A stretch of 19,949 nucleotides of DNA from VRUE01 sp035605155. Its GTDB lineage: Bacteria > Actinomycetota > Thermoleophilia > Solirubrobacterales > 70-9. The DNA is taken from positions 1 to 19,949 of the forward strand of contig DATNHC010000055.1 of the NCBI GenBank assembly GCA_035605155.1, in the 5' to 3' direction. The notes under the pieces were generated by a model that searched no databases, had not been told where the DNA came from, and saw nothing but the letters and a program-made list of their open reading frames with translations. A program made the translations under genes and the position numbers. Shown here in pieces: positions 1 through 5,210 of this stretch (its first letter is position 1; each line of letters begins with the position of its first letter).

Positions 1-220
1 ACCCGCTGAGTTCGAGGACCTATACGTTGCCCAGGAGGTCCAACTGAGCAATCTCTCTTAAATTGGAAACCAACTAAAACGGTCTCCGTCAAACCTGGTC
101 CGGCTCAGTTTTCCCTTGAGAGAGACCAACCCGGCTTCGGAGGAGAATCAGATTCTCGGCAAAGCGGCCCTTGACTCTCGATACGGCTTGCGTTTGAGGC
201 TTGGCACCCATAGCCGAAGG

Positions 221-451
221 TCAATCCGGTTGGTCGATGCCATCGAGCAGGTGACAAGGCGACACCCGAAGGCCCGCCGCCACCCGGAAGATCGTCGTAA
301 GGCGCGGCTCGCGCTGGGCCTTCTCCAGCTTGTCGATCTCGCTCTTGTGAAGGTCGGCACGGTCGCCCAGGGCGTCGTAGGAAAGCCCGGCGCTCTGGCG
401 GCAGCGCCGCATGTTCTCGGCGAACCGGCGGCAAAGTTCGCGGTCGGTCAC
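221..451 (-). CDS. XRE-family helix-turn-helix regulator (76 aa)
   Basis: Small DNA-binding protein made of little more than one Cro/CI-type HTH domain. Residues about 8-70 follow the XRE pattern: an N-terminal helix (RFAENMRRCRQ), the HTH core SYDALGDRADLHKSEIDKLE, then R-P-type turn residues (QREPRLTTIFRVAAGL) and the closing L-L-D-G. It starts at a GTG that overlaps the stop of the upstream SSB-like gene by 4 bases (GTGA), so it is probably translated by coupling as the last gene of a four-gene operon. There is no sensor domain, so it is likely a repressor or copy/transfer regulator of an accessory element; the target is unknown. A perfect 7-1-7 dyad (GAGAATC-A-GATTCTC, 143-157) lies downstream of its stop and might be an operator. 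The fold is clear; the role is inference. Confidence 0.85.
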   Translation of the reverse strand: MTDRELCRRFAENMRRCRQSAGLSYDALGDRADLHKSEIDKLEKAQREPRLTTIFRVAAGLRVSPCHLLDGIDQPD

Positions 452-879
452 GGTCGGCCTCCTGGTAGAAGCAGCTCGTCAAGTGGCTCGGGTGGCGGGC
501 CGGAATGGATCAGGGCGGCGACGATCACCCCTCGCTTGCAGCTGCGGCCGTTCTCGATCACCCAGCGCTCGCTGAGTCGTCCCGCCGCCAATATCGGGGC
601 GCCGCCTTCTAGTTCCGTCACGCGCCGGCTGGCGATTTCCTCGGGTACTTCGACGTCAAAGCTGCCCCATCCCCACAACAACTGCGGCTGTGAAGGGTCA
701 GCCACCGGGAACTCCATCCGAAGCAAGGTGACGGGATCGCCGACCGGGTTCCTTCCGGGCCGGGGATCGCCCATAAGCGTTCCGGTCAGGACCGCGTGGT
801 TGAGGTCAGGTGGGTTCACCTCGGGGAGGCGCAGCCGGCGTCGGCCACGCCCCCCTGCTCGATGCGGACAGTCGTTCAT
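448..879 (-). CDS. SSB-like OB-fold protein (143 aa)
   Basis: The region from residue 22 onward has the outline of a bacterial single-stranded-DNA-binding protein: N-x-x-x-L-x-G-x-L-x-x-DP near the start (LNHAVLTGTLMGDPRPG), a long strand ending in WGSFDVEVPEE, then GAPILAAGRLSERWV where SSBs carry the 'G-x-x-v-x-v-x-G-r-L' strand, and a short acidic, proline-rich tail. The tail lacks the usual D-D-I-P-F tip. The match is by pattern only and is a diverged, possibly plasmid- or phage-type SSB. I chose the ATG two bases after the previous stop; a GTG at 817-819 (residue 21), just before the OB-fold, is an alternative. It overlaps the XRE gene downstream by 4 bases. Possible alternatives are a generic OB-fold nucleic-acid-binding protein or a primosome accessory protein. 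Confidence 0.65.
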   Translation of the reverse strand: MNDCPHRAGGRGRRRLRLPEVNPPDLNHAVLTGTLMGDPRPGRNPVGDPVTLLRMEFPVADPSQPQLLWGWGSFDVEVPEEIASRRVTELEGGAPILAAGRLSERWVIENGRSCKRGVIVAALIHSGPPPEPLDELLLPGGRP

Positions 880-881
880 GG

Positions 882-1136
882 CTACTTCGCCACTTTCAGG
901 TCGTAAGCCCGCGGCTTCCGTTTTGCCTGGCGAGCCTTCTTTTTCTTGGCTAGCCGAGCGAGGCAGTTGGCAACTGCGCCGGAGGAGCGGCCGATGCCTT
1001 TCCCGATCGCGGTTGCGGTCAGCGGCCAATCCTTTTTGTGCCGCCGCATGTAGTCGAGTACGAGGCCGTCCAGCTCGCCGGGGCGCAAGCGCCCGGTGGG
1101 CGGGGTGGCTTTCTTGGGCTGCTGTTTCTTGCTCAT
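882..1136 (-). CDS. Small basic winged-helix/HTH protein (84 aa)
   Basis: A highly basic protein: lysine-rich N terminus (MSKKQQPKK), a predicted helical HTH block (ELDGLVLDYMRRHKKDWPLT, ATAIGKGIGRSSGAVANCLA), then the basic wing-like segment KKKKARQAKRKPRAYDL. The order helix - 'T-A-T-A-I-G' turn - 'S-S-G-A-V-A-N-C-L-A-R-L' recognition helix - basic hairpin ending in YDL resembles MarR/GntR-type winged helices. Its ATG overlaps the stop of the 214-aa gene by 4 bases (ATGA), and the SSB-like gene begins 2 bases after its own stop, so these genes are almost certainly one translational unit. DNA binding is well supported; the target and whether it acts with the XRE protein are unknown. Confidence 0.7.
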   Translation of the reverse strand: MSKKQQPKKATPPTGRLRPGELDGLVLDYMRRHKKDWPLTATAIGKGIGRSSGAVANCLARLAKKKKARQAKRKPRAYDLKVAK

Positions 1137-1777
1137 TGTTCGGCCCCCTTAGCCGTTGCTTCGTTTTTGTCCCAGGCAGAAGTGACGCGGCGGCCCGGCG
1201 CAGGGCCAGGGTCAGGGTCGAAATCGGGGCGGGCGTCGTCAGGCTCGGCCCACTCCTCCAGGCAGTAGGTCGCGGAACCCATGAGCCAGAGTGCGGCCCG
1301 CAGGCGTTCGGCCAGCTCAAGCCACGTCGCCGAGTTGTGGGCACCCTGGGGGGCGACCATCACCTCGCCGGCATCCTCAACGGCCTCGTAGACCAGTTCG
1401 CGGAAGCCGTCGACTCGATCGGTCGCGGCGGCTCGGGCAAGGCGCCAGTCCCGATGCTGGGGCGCCTCTGGCAGCTCGTCAACTTCACCTTTTCGACGGG
1501 CCTGCGCGAGCCTGCGCCGGCCGGCGGCGGTCAGCCGCCAATACTCGCGGCCATGCCGCTCATCGCTTGCCACCCAACCCCGTTTGACCCGCAGGCATTC
1601 GAGCTGGAGGCGCAGCCTGCGCGTGTTGTGGGCTGACCACTGGAAGCCGAGGTGTTCGCCGACTACGGCGATCCAAGCCTGTTCGGCTCCGTGGCAGATG
1701 GCGCGCTCGATCGCGGCGATGATCAGCGCGTCAGAAACCGGCTTGTGCGGTCCCAAATCCTGGCCCTCGGCATCCAT
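1133..1777 (-). CDS. Winged-helix-like protein, first gene of accessory operon (214 aa)
   Basis: Function unknown. Residues about 15-100 look like a winged helix: SDALIIAAIERAICHG, then NTRRLRLQLECLRVKRGWV, and a wing/strand 'EYWRLTAAGRRRLAQAR' that matches the common 'Y-x-L-T-x-x-G' ending of transcriptional-regulator-like winged helices. The C-terminal half (RDWRLARAAATDRVDGFREL, then WLELAERLRAALWL) is helical, ending in an acidic proline-rich tail. The reading frame stays open far upstream, but the start at ATG 1775-1777 is fixed by a perfect AAGGAGGG ribosome binding site 5 bases before it (1783-1790). It leads the four-gene minus-strand operon and is preceded by a 327-base leader/intergenic stretch full of dyads. 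Probably a DNA-binding protein of a mobile or plasmid-like element; not assigned to a named family. Confidence 0.7.
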   Translation of the reverse strand: MDAEGQDLGPHKPVSDALIIAAIERAICHGAEQAWIAVVGEHLGFQWSAHNTRRLRLQLECLRVKRGWVASDERHGREYWRLTAAGRRRLAQARRKGEVDELPEAPQHRDWRLARAAATDRVDGFRELVYEAVEDAGEVMVAPQGAHNSATWLELAERLRAALWLMGSATYCLEEWAEPDDARPDFDPDPGPAPGRRVTSAWDKNEATAKGAEQ

Positions 1778-1782
1778 GCGCG

Positions 1783-1881
1783 CCCTCCTTTTCGGTGGGC
1801 ACCGAAGCCGGCCAGGATGCGCCCCCGAAGGGGCTAAGGCGAGTACCGTTTCGCTTGCATCGAAGTCTAGGCTTCGGTGCC
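1783..1881 (-). promoter_or_regulatory. Operon leader with strong RBS and mutually exclusive hairpins
   Basis: Read as minus-strand RNA, GGCACCGAAGCC (1881-1870) is a perfect 12-base complement of GGCTTCGGTGCC (1809-1798). The second segment can instead pair with CACCGAA (1806-1800) just downstream, a tight TTCGGTG/CACCGAA dyad that abuts the AAGGAGGG ribosome binding site (1790-1783). A small CCCC-TTCG-GGGG hairpin lies between them. The arrangement resembles an attenuator or an RBS-access switch, or the dyad could be an operator. This is structural reading only, with no known riboswitch class recognised. Confidence 0.4.
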
Positions 1882-1882
1882 A

Positions 1883-1913
1883 GGCCCCAGGGCGTTTGCG
1901 CGCCGCTGGGGCC
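1883..1913. repeat. Strong hairpin in the 1778-2104 gene-free stretch
   Basis: GGCCCCAG (1883-1890) pairs perfectly with CTGGGGCC (1906-1913). Inside the loop, GGCG and CGCC add four more pairs, giving about 12 GC-rich base pairs with one bulge. No T-run follows on either strand. It could be part of the operon leader or a transcription pause element. Confidence 0.5.
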
Positions 1914-1974
1914 ACTTGCTTATGTGGGCGGCGACCGTAGCTCCGTTGCGCCGGGAATGCGAGCGGAAATCGCC

Positions 1975-2062
1975 CCGAATCGGCGGCAATCCCCAGCAAT
2001 CCGCGGGATTTGAGCCACTAGTGGCTCAAATGGAGCGCGATTCGGTGGCATCGCTGGGGATT
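1975..2062. repeat. 24-bp perfect palindrome framed by interleaved inverted repeats
   Basis: Bases 2008-2031 form a perfect 24-bp palindrome whose half-site is ATTTGAGCCACT, centred on CTAG. It is flanked by two further perfect inverted pairs in interleaved order: CCGAATCG (1975-1982) with CGATTCGG (2038-2045), and AATCCCCAGC (1988-1997) with GCTGGGGATT (2053-2062). The site lies between the 3' end of tRNA-Ala(CGC) and the accessory operon. It could be an operator, a recombinase or resolvase site, or a replication/transfer site; the sequence does not decide which. Confidence 0.6.
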
Positions 2063-2065
2063 CCG

Positions 2066-2100
2066 AAAATGCAGAAGCCCCTGACGTGCAGGGACTTCTG
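2066..2100 (-). terminator. Terminator of tRNA-Ala(CGC)
   Basis: Four bases beyond the tRNA 3' end, CAGAAG-CCCTG pairs with CAGGG-CTTCTG (2072-2083 with 2089-2100): an 11-bp stem with one C-A mismatch and a 5-base loop. On the minus strand it is followed by CATTTTC, a short T-tract. It is positioned as an intrinsic terminator for the tRNA and would insulate it from the operon downstream. Confidence 0.6.
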
Positions 2101-2104
2101 ACAG

Positions 2105-2177
2105 TGGAGCTAGGCGGACTCGAACCGCCGACCTCCTGGGTGCGATCCAGGCGCTCTTCCAGCTGAGCTATAGCCCC
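2105..2177 (-). tRNA. tRNA-Ala(CGC)
   Basis: A full 73-base cloverleaf on the minus strand: acceptor GGGGCTA paired with TAGCTCC, D-arm GCTC...GAGC, anticodon stem CCTGG/CCAGG around the loop ATCGCAC (anticodon CGC, reading GCG), variable AGGTC, T-stem GGCGG/CCGCC with loop TTCGAGT, and discriminator A. CCA is not encoded. Its 3' end faces the accessory operon, the usual orientation for integration into a tRNA, but no duplicated tRNA tail is visible in the window. Confidence 0.95.
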
Positions 2178-2266
2178 GAGTGCGTGGCTGGGAGGATCGT
2201 CCCAGGGCCCTCGCAAGGCGAAGGATAACCGCATAGGCTTTAGCTTCCCGGCCTGGGACGCAGCCA

Positions 2267-3235
2267 ATGGGCATTCTCGACGAGGCGATACGCGAGCATT
2301 TGGAGCTGAAGCGCCAGCACGGCGCGGCCAATTCCGAGCTGAAGCAGCTCGAGGACGAGGCGTTCGGTCAGGCCGAGCGGCCTGGCGATGCCGCTGCCGC
2401 TCACGATCCGCTCGCTGAGGCGCCGACCGAGTTCATGAAGCAGCCGGAGGTGTCCGAGCCACCGGCGCCCCGCCGCGAGCCACCCTCGATCGCCGATTTG
2501 CAGGAGGCCCCCCCGTCAGCCCCGCTCGAGGAGCCCGCTGCCGCAGCGGAGGAGGCAGCTGGCGCCGAGGAGCCGACCGACGAGGGCGCGCCGGCCGGGG
2601 AGCAACCGGCGATGGAGCACGAGATTCCCAAGGCCCCCGAGGCTGCCACGTCAGCCGAACCCGAGCCGCCGGCTGAGCCGGAGCCCACCCCCGAGCCGGC
2701 CGGTCCTGACACCGAAGAGCGCCACGCGATCGCCGCACAGCCGACCGAGATGTTCGACGTCGAGGAGGAGCTCGCTGCCCAGGAGCCGCCGAGCCCCAGC
2801 GACGAGCAGCTGGTCGAAGAGGAGATCGCCGAGCCCCGCCTGGCACCCACCGACCCGCTGGCCGGCCTCGAGGACGAGGAAGAGGCCGAGGTGAAGATCC
2901 AGGGGCCGGCTCCGGACGACGACGAGGACTACGAAGACGAGGACGACGCCTTCTGGAACGAGCAGCGGCTCTCCGACGAACTCGACCAGGCGCTCGAGGC
3001 GCCGATCGAGCCGGCGGCGGAGCTTGCCGATGAGCCCGAACTGGCCGACGAGCCGCAGGTCGAGTACGAGGACGAAGAGGCAGAGGAGGAGCCGGCTGGT
3101 CCGCCGGCCACCGAAGCGCAACGCGGCGAGGAGGACGTGCTCGAGGAGACCCCGGATTTCCTCGAGGAGGCCCCCGAGGACGACCAGCTCTGGTTTGAGC
3201 AGAAGCCGCCCAAGGACTTCGACTTCGACGACTAG
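2267..3235 (+). CDS. Very acidic Glu/Pro/Ala-rich protein (322 aa), function unknown
   Basis: The N terminus is a compact helical segment (MGILDEAIREHLELKRQHGA, then a predicted helix to about residue 36). About 240 residues of low-complexity E/P/A/D sequence follow, with acidic runs such as DDDEDYEDEDDAFW. The end is distinctive: DFLEEAPEDDQLWFEQKPP followed by KDFDFDD. There is no signal peptide, transmembrane segment or enzyme motif. From memory, actinobacterial hypothetical proteins share this design of conserved helical head, variable disordered middle and conserved aromatic-acidic tail; that is recollection, not a search. The two ordered ends suggest a tethered adaptor or scaffold, but this is inference. 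It stands alone between two tRNA-Ala genes. The ribosome binding site before the ATG is weak. Confidence 0.8.
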   Translation: MGILDEAIREHLELKRQHGAANSELKQLEDEAFGQAERPGDAAAAHDPLAEAPTEFMKQPEVSEPPAPRREPPSIADLQEAPPSAPLEEPAAAAEEAAGAEEPTDEGAPAGEQPAMEHEIPKAPEAATSAEPEPPAEPEPTPEPAGPDTEERHAIAAQPTEMFDVEEELAAQEPPSPSDEQLVEEEIAEPRLAPTDPLAGLEDEEEAEVKIQGPAPDDDEDYEDEDDAFWNEQRLSDELDQALEAPIEPAAELADEPELADEPQVEYEDEEAEEEPAGPPATEAQRGEEDVLEETPDFLEEAPEDDQLWFEQKPPKDFDFDD

Positions 3236-3322
3236 GCGGCCGCGGCTTTGGCCGATCGCCATCGCCGCGCTGTCCTCCCGGTCCGGTACACGCGCGCCGT
3301 ATCCAGCTAGCCGAATCCCGCC

Positions 3323-3328
3323 TAAACT
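3323..3328 (+). promoter_or_regulatory. Putative -10 element of tRNA-Ala(UGC)
   Basis: TAAACT fits the TANNNT pattern and ends 8 bases before the tRNA 5' end, in an otherwise GC-rich stretch. No convincing -35 hexamer is seen at the usual distance. Confidence 0.35.
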
Positions 3329-3336
3329 TTCCCTGC

Positions 3337-3409
3337 GGGGCCATAGCTCAGCTGGCAGAGCGCCGCGTTTGCAACGCGGAGGTCGCCGGTTCGATCCCGG
3401 CTGGCTCCA
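3337..3409 (+). tRNA. tRNA-Ala(UGC)
   Basis: A 73-base cloverleaf: acceptor GGGGCCA/TGGCTCC, D-arm GCTC/GAGC, anticodon stem CCGCG/CGCGG around TTTGCAA (anticodon TGC), variable AGGTC, T-stem GCCGG/CCGGC with loop TTCGATC, discriminator A. CCA is not encoded. With the CGC isoacceptor on the other strand, it brackets the acidic protein gene. A short TTTT follows 5 bases later without a clear stem. Confidence 0.96.
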
Positions 3410-3421
3410 CTCGTTTTGGCG

Positions 3422-3688
3422 CTAAGCGGTGGCAGCAGCGCTCTGTTTGGCGTGCGCGTAGAGGGTCTCGGGTGCGACGTCGGCTTCGTTGGGCCAGACA
3501 ATCGTGCCGGCATCGGGGTCCGCGCGGAGCTGGCGAAAGTACTCGGGGTCTCGTAGGGGCTCGAAGACGCCGCCGTAGTCGAGCAGATAAGAGAGGTCGA
3601 CGTCGGCGGTGAGACCATCCTCGAAGCGGAGGTGGACGAAACAGCCGGCGGATGGGGTGGCTTCGATCAAAAGTGGCGTGCTGCGCAT
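3422..3688 (-). CDS. DUF2442 domain protein (88 aa)
   Basis: A compact single-domain protein. HLRFEDGLTADVDLSYLLDY is the DUF2442 'F-x-D-G-x-x-x-x-v-D-l' core, followed by GVFEPLRDPEYFRQLRADPD ('f-x-p-L-x-D-x-x-x-F-x-q-v') and AGTIVWPNEADVAPETLYAH ('g-t-i-x-W-p-n-g-x-D-i-a-p-d-x-L-y'). The start is placed at ATG 3686-3688 because the domain begins there; the upstream part of the frame is arginine/proline-rich and overlaps the remnant of a DUF4160 gene. DUF2442 genes commonly sit beside DUF4160 genes in small modules with a toxin-antitoxin-like layout; the biochemical function is not established. Here the partner is broken, leaving this gene as an orphan. Confidence 0.85.
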   Translation of the reverse strand: MRSTPLLIEATPSAGCFVHLRFEDGLTADVDLSYLLDYGGVFEPLRDPEYFRQLRADPDAGTIVWPNEADVAPETLYAHAKQSAAATA

Positions 3689-3707
3689 GACTTGATGGTA
3701 GTGGCGG

Positions 3708-3846
3708 CTACGCAAGGGGCTCAATGGGCACCAACGGAAGCCTCTGCATCGCCATACCGGGCATGGAAATGGAGGCGGCCTCGGTGGTGAATCTCGTCGT
3801 GGCACATCCAGATCGTGATCCCATAGAAGCTGCTGATTCGGGGTAC
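3708..3846 (-). pseudogene. DUF4160 remnant, start lost and middle deleted
   Basis: Translating the minus strand from 3846 gives a DUF4160-like N-terminal half: PRISSFYGITIWM, then HFHARYGDAEASVGA, matching the family's 'P-x-i-S-x-F-y-G-i-x-I-x-M' and 'H-F-H-A-x-Y-g' signatures. The reading then hits TGA at 3721-3723. One frame over, PIEPLA-stop (3728-3708) matches the usual C-terminal 'I-x-P-L' of the family, so roughly the central third is missing with a frame change. The codon where the initiating Met would stand is GTA, and no ATG, GTG or TTG lies between it and the in-frame upstream TAA. It is directly upstream of the DUF2442 gene (about 20 bases), the standard pairing. The wider gene-free stretch 3847-4004 shows nothing else recognisable. 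Confidence 0.75.
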
Positions 3847-4004
3847 CTGGCGATCCTCGGTCTCCTGCGGTTACAGAAAAAGACCTCGAAGTGTCGGAAC
3901 TGAAAATTCGCCGCTACGAACGCGTGTCGGCCTCTTCCCAGCTATCCCCGCCCTTGCACTCACCGCAACGATTCTCCGATCCGGTCTCCGGGTAACGGGA
4001 GGCG

Positions 4005-5129
4005 GTGACGTTCAGGGACGGATCGCCATCGCCCGAGAGTCAGGACGCGCCGGGACGCTACCGCCACCACTTCGGCGCCTCGCCGCCGCTCTCGCTCGGC
4101 GTCGAGGAGGAGTTGTTGCTCGTCGATGAGCATTTTCAGCTGGACTCGACTGCCGAAGAGGTGCTCGAGAGCATCCAGGGGCCGCTTGGTCAGCGCGTCT
4201 CCTCGGAGATCTTCACCGAACAGATCGAGCTGAAGACCGGTGTCTGCCACGGGCCGGACGAAGTGTTGGACCAGCTGCGGGAGGCACGGCGCGCGATCCG
4301 CGAGGCGGGCTTCGGCATGCTCGGCTCCGGTCTGCACCCGACCGCCCGCGCAGGCGATACACGGCTGGTCGACAAACCGCGCTACAAAGTGGTCAGCGAG
4401 GACCTCGGCAGCCTGCTGAGGACGCCGCCCTGCGGCCTCCACGTGCACGTCGGCATGCCCGATCCCGAGGTCGCCGTGCAGCTCGCCAACGCCTTTCGCC
4501 TCTACCTGCCGGTGCTGCAGGCGCTGAGCGCCAACTCCCCGTTCCAGGAGGGAGCCGACTCCGGCCACGCCAGCGCCCGCACCTCGGTCGTGCGCAGCTA
4601 CCCGCGCTTCCAGGTGCCGCGCCACTTCCGCGACTACGAGGACTTCTGCCGAGTTGCCGATCAGCTGATCGTCGCGGCCGGCGTCGACGACTACACCTAC
4701 ATCTGGTGGGACGTGCGGCCCCATCCGCGGCTCGGCACGGTCGAGGTGCGCGCCCTCGACGTGCAGCGCACACCGCTCGCGTCGACCGGGATCGCCACCC
4801 TGATCCAAGCGATCGCCGCCAAGGAGCTCGACGCGCCAAGTGAGTCGGCCCTATCGCGCGAGGCCCTGGAGGAGTCCTACTTCCAGGCCTCGAGCCACGG
4901 CCTCGACGCTGAGATCCTGCTCGATGAGGAGACGCCGGCGCCCGCCCGCGACGTCGCCCGCAGGATGCTCGACTCGGTTCGGCCCTACGCTCGCGAGCTC
5001 GGTGCCGAGTCGGCGCTCGAGGAGGTCGAGAGGATCTTGCACGAGGGCAGTGGCGCCGACGAGCAGCGCCGCATCGTCGCGGAAGCGGGAATGGAGCGGT
5101 TGCTCGCCTACTTGGCCGAGCCTGTGTAG
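4005..5129 (+). CDS. ybdK: YbdK-type carboxylate-amine ligase (GCS2 family, 374 aa)
   Basis: An ATP-dependent ligase of the glutamate-cysteine ligase type 2 fold, joining a carboxylate (often glutamate) to an amine (often cysteine); the physiological substrate in actinobacteria is not settled. Motifs in order: SLGVEEELLLVDE (residues 30-42, metal/ATP-binding glutamates), SSEIFTEQIELKTGVC (66-81), PPCGLHVHVGMPD (141-153), SANSPFQEGADSGHASARTS (175-194) and WWDVRPHPRLGTVEVRALDV (234-253). Length is typical. The start is a GTG only 2 bases after GGGAGG (3997-4002), tight spacing that leaves the exact start open. It stands alone, convergent with the radical SAM gene, and is followed at once by a GC-rich hairpin. 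Family is secure; substrate unknown. Confidence 0.9.
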   Translation: MTFRDGSPSPESQDAPGRYRHHFGASPPLSLGVEEELLLVDEHFQLDSTAEEVLESIQGPLGQRVSSEIFTEQIELKTGVCHGPDEVLDQLREARRAIREAGFGMLGSGLHPTARAGDTRLVDKPRYKVVSEDLGSLLRTPPCGLHVHVGMPDPEVAVQLANAFRLYLPVLQALSANSPFQEGADSGHASARTSVVRSYPRFQVPRHFRDYEDFCRVADQLIVAAGVDDYTYIWWDVRPHPRLGTVEVRALDVQRTPLASTGIATLIQAIAAKELDAPSESALSREALEESYFQASSHGLDAEILLDEETPAPARDVARRMLDSVRPYARELGAESALEEVERILHEGSGADEQRRIVAEAGMERLLAYLAEPV

Positions 5130-5150
5130 CGGGCTCGGCCGGCGAGCCCG
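5130..5150 (+). terminator. Hairpin directly after the ligase gene
   Basis: CGGGCTCG pairs perfectly with CGAGCCCG around a 5-base loop, beginning at the base after the stop codon. No T-run follows, so it is either a terminator of the GC-rich type or an mRNA 3'-end stabiliser. Confidence 0.45.
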
Positions 5151-5180
5151 ATCATCAGCTGCGAGTGGTCCATCCCAGAC

Positions 5181-5210
5181 GGCCTGAGCTGGTCTGAGGC
5201 CAGCTCAGCC
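5181..5210 (-). terminator. Hairpin at the 3' end of the radical SAM gene
   Basis: CTGAGCTGG (5184-5192) pairs with CCAGCTCAG (5200-5208) around a 7-base loop, with two more GC pairs outside one bulged base. It overlaps the stop codon of the minus-strand radical SAM gene and lies between two convergent genes. No clear T-tract is present. Confidence 0.4.

Noticed and set aside
2..61. Open frame of 19 codons to a TAA at the left edge (plus strand), possibly the C terminus of a gene
   Set aside because: Too short to support; no recognisable family signature. It may be real, but extending left is needed.
116..1636. 506-codon plus-strand open frame
   Set aside because: Arginine/proline-rich shadow of the four coupled minus-strand genes, which have proper motifs, overlaps and a strong ribosome binding site.
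2105..2177. Attachment site duplication of tRNA-Ala(CGC)
   Set aside because: No second copy of the tRNA 3' tail is present in the window; the tRNA-Ala(UGC) resemblance is ordinary isoacceptor similarity.
2433..3344. 303-codon minus-strand open frame opposite the acidic gene
   Set aside because: Arginine/proline/serine composition is what the complement of GAG/GAC/CCG-rich codons gives; no motif. The plus-strand protein has ordered conserved-looking ends.
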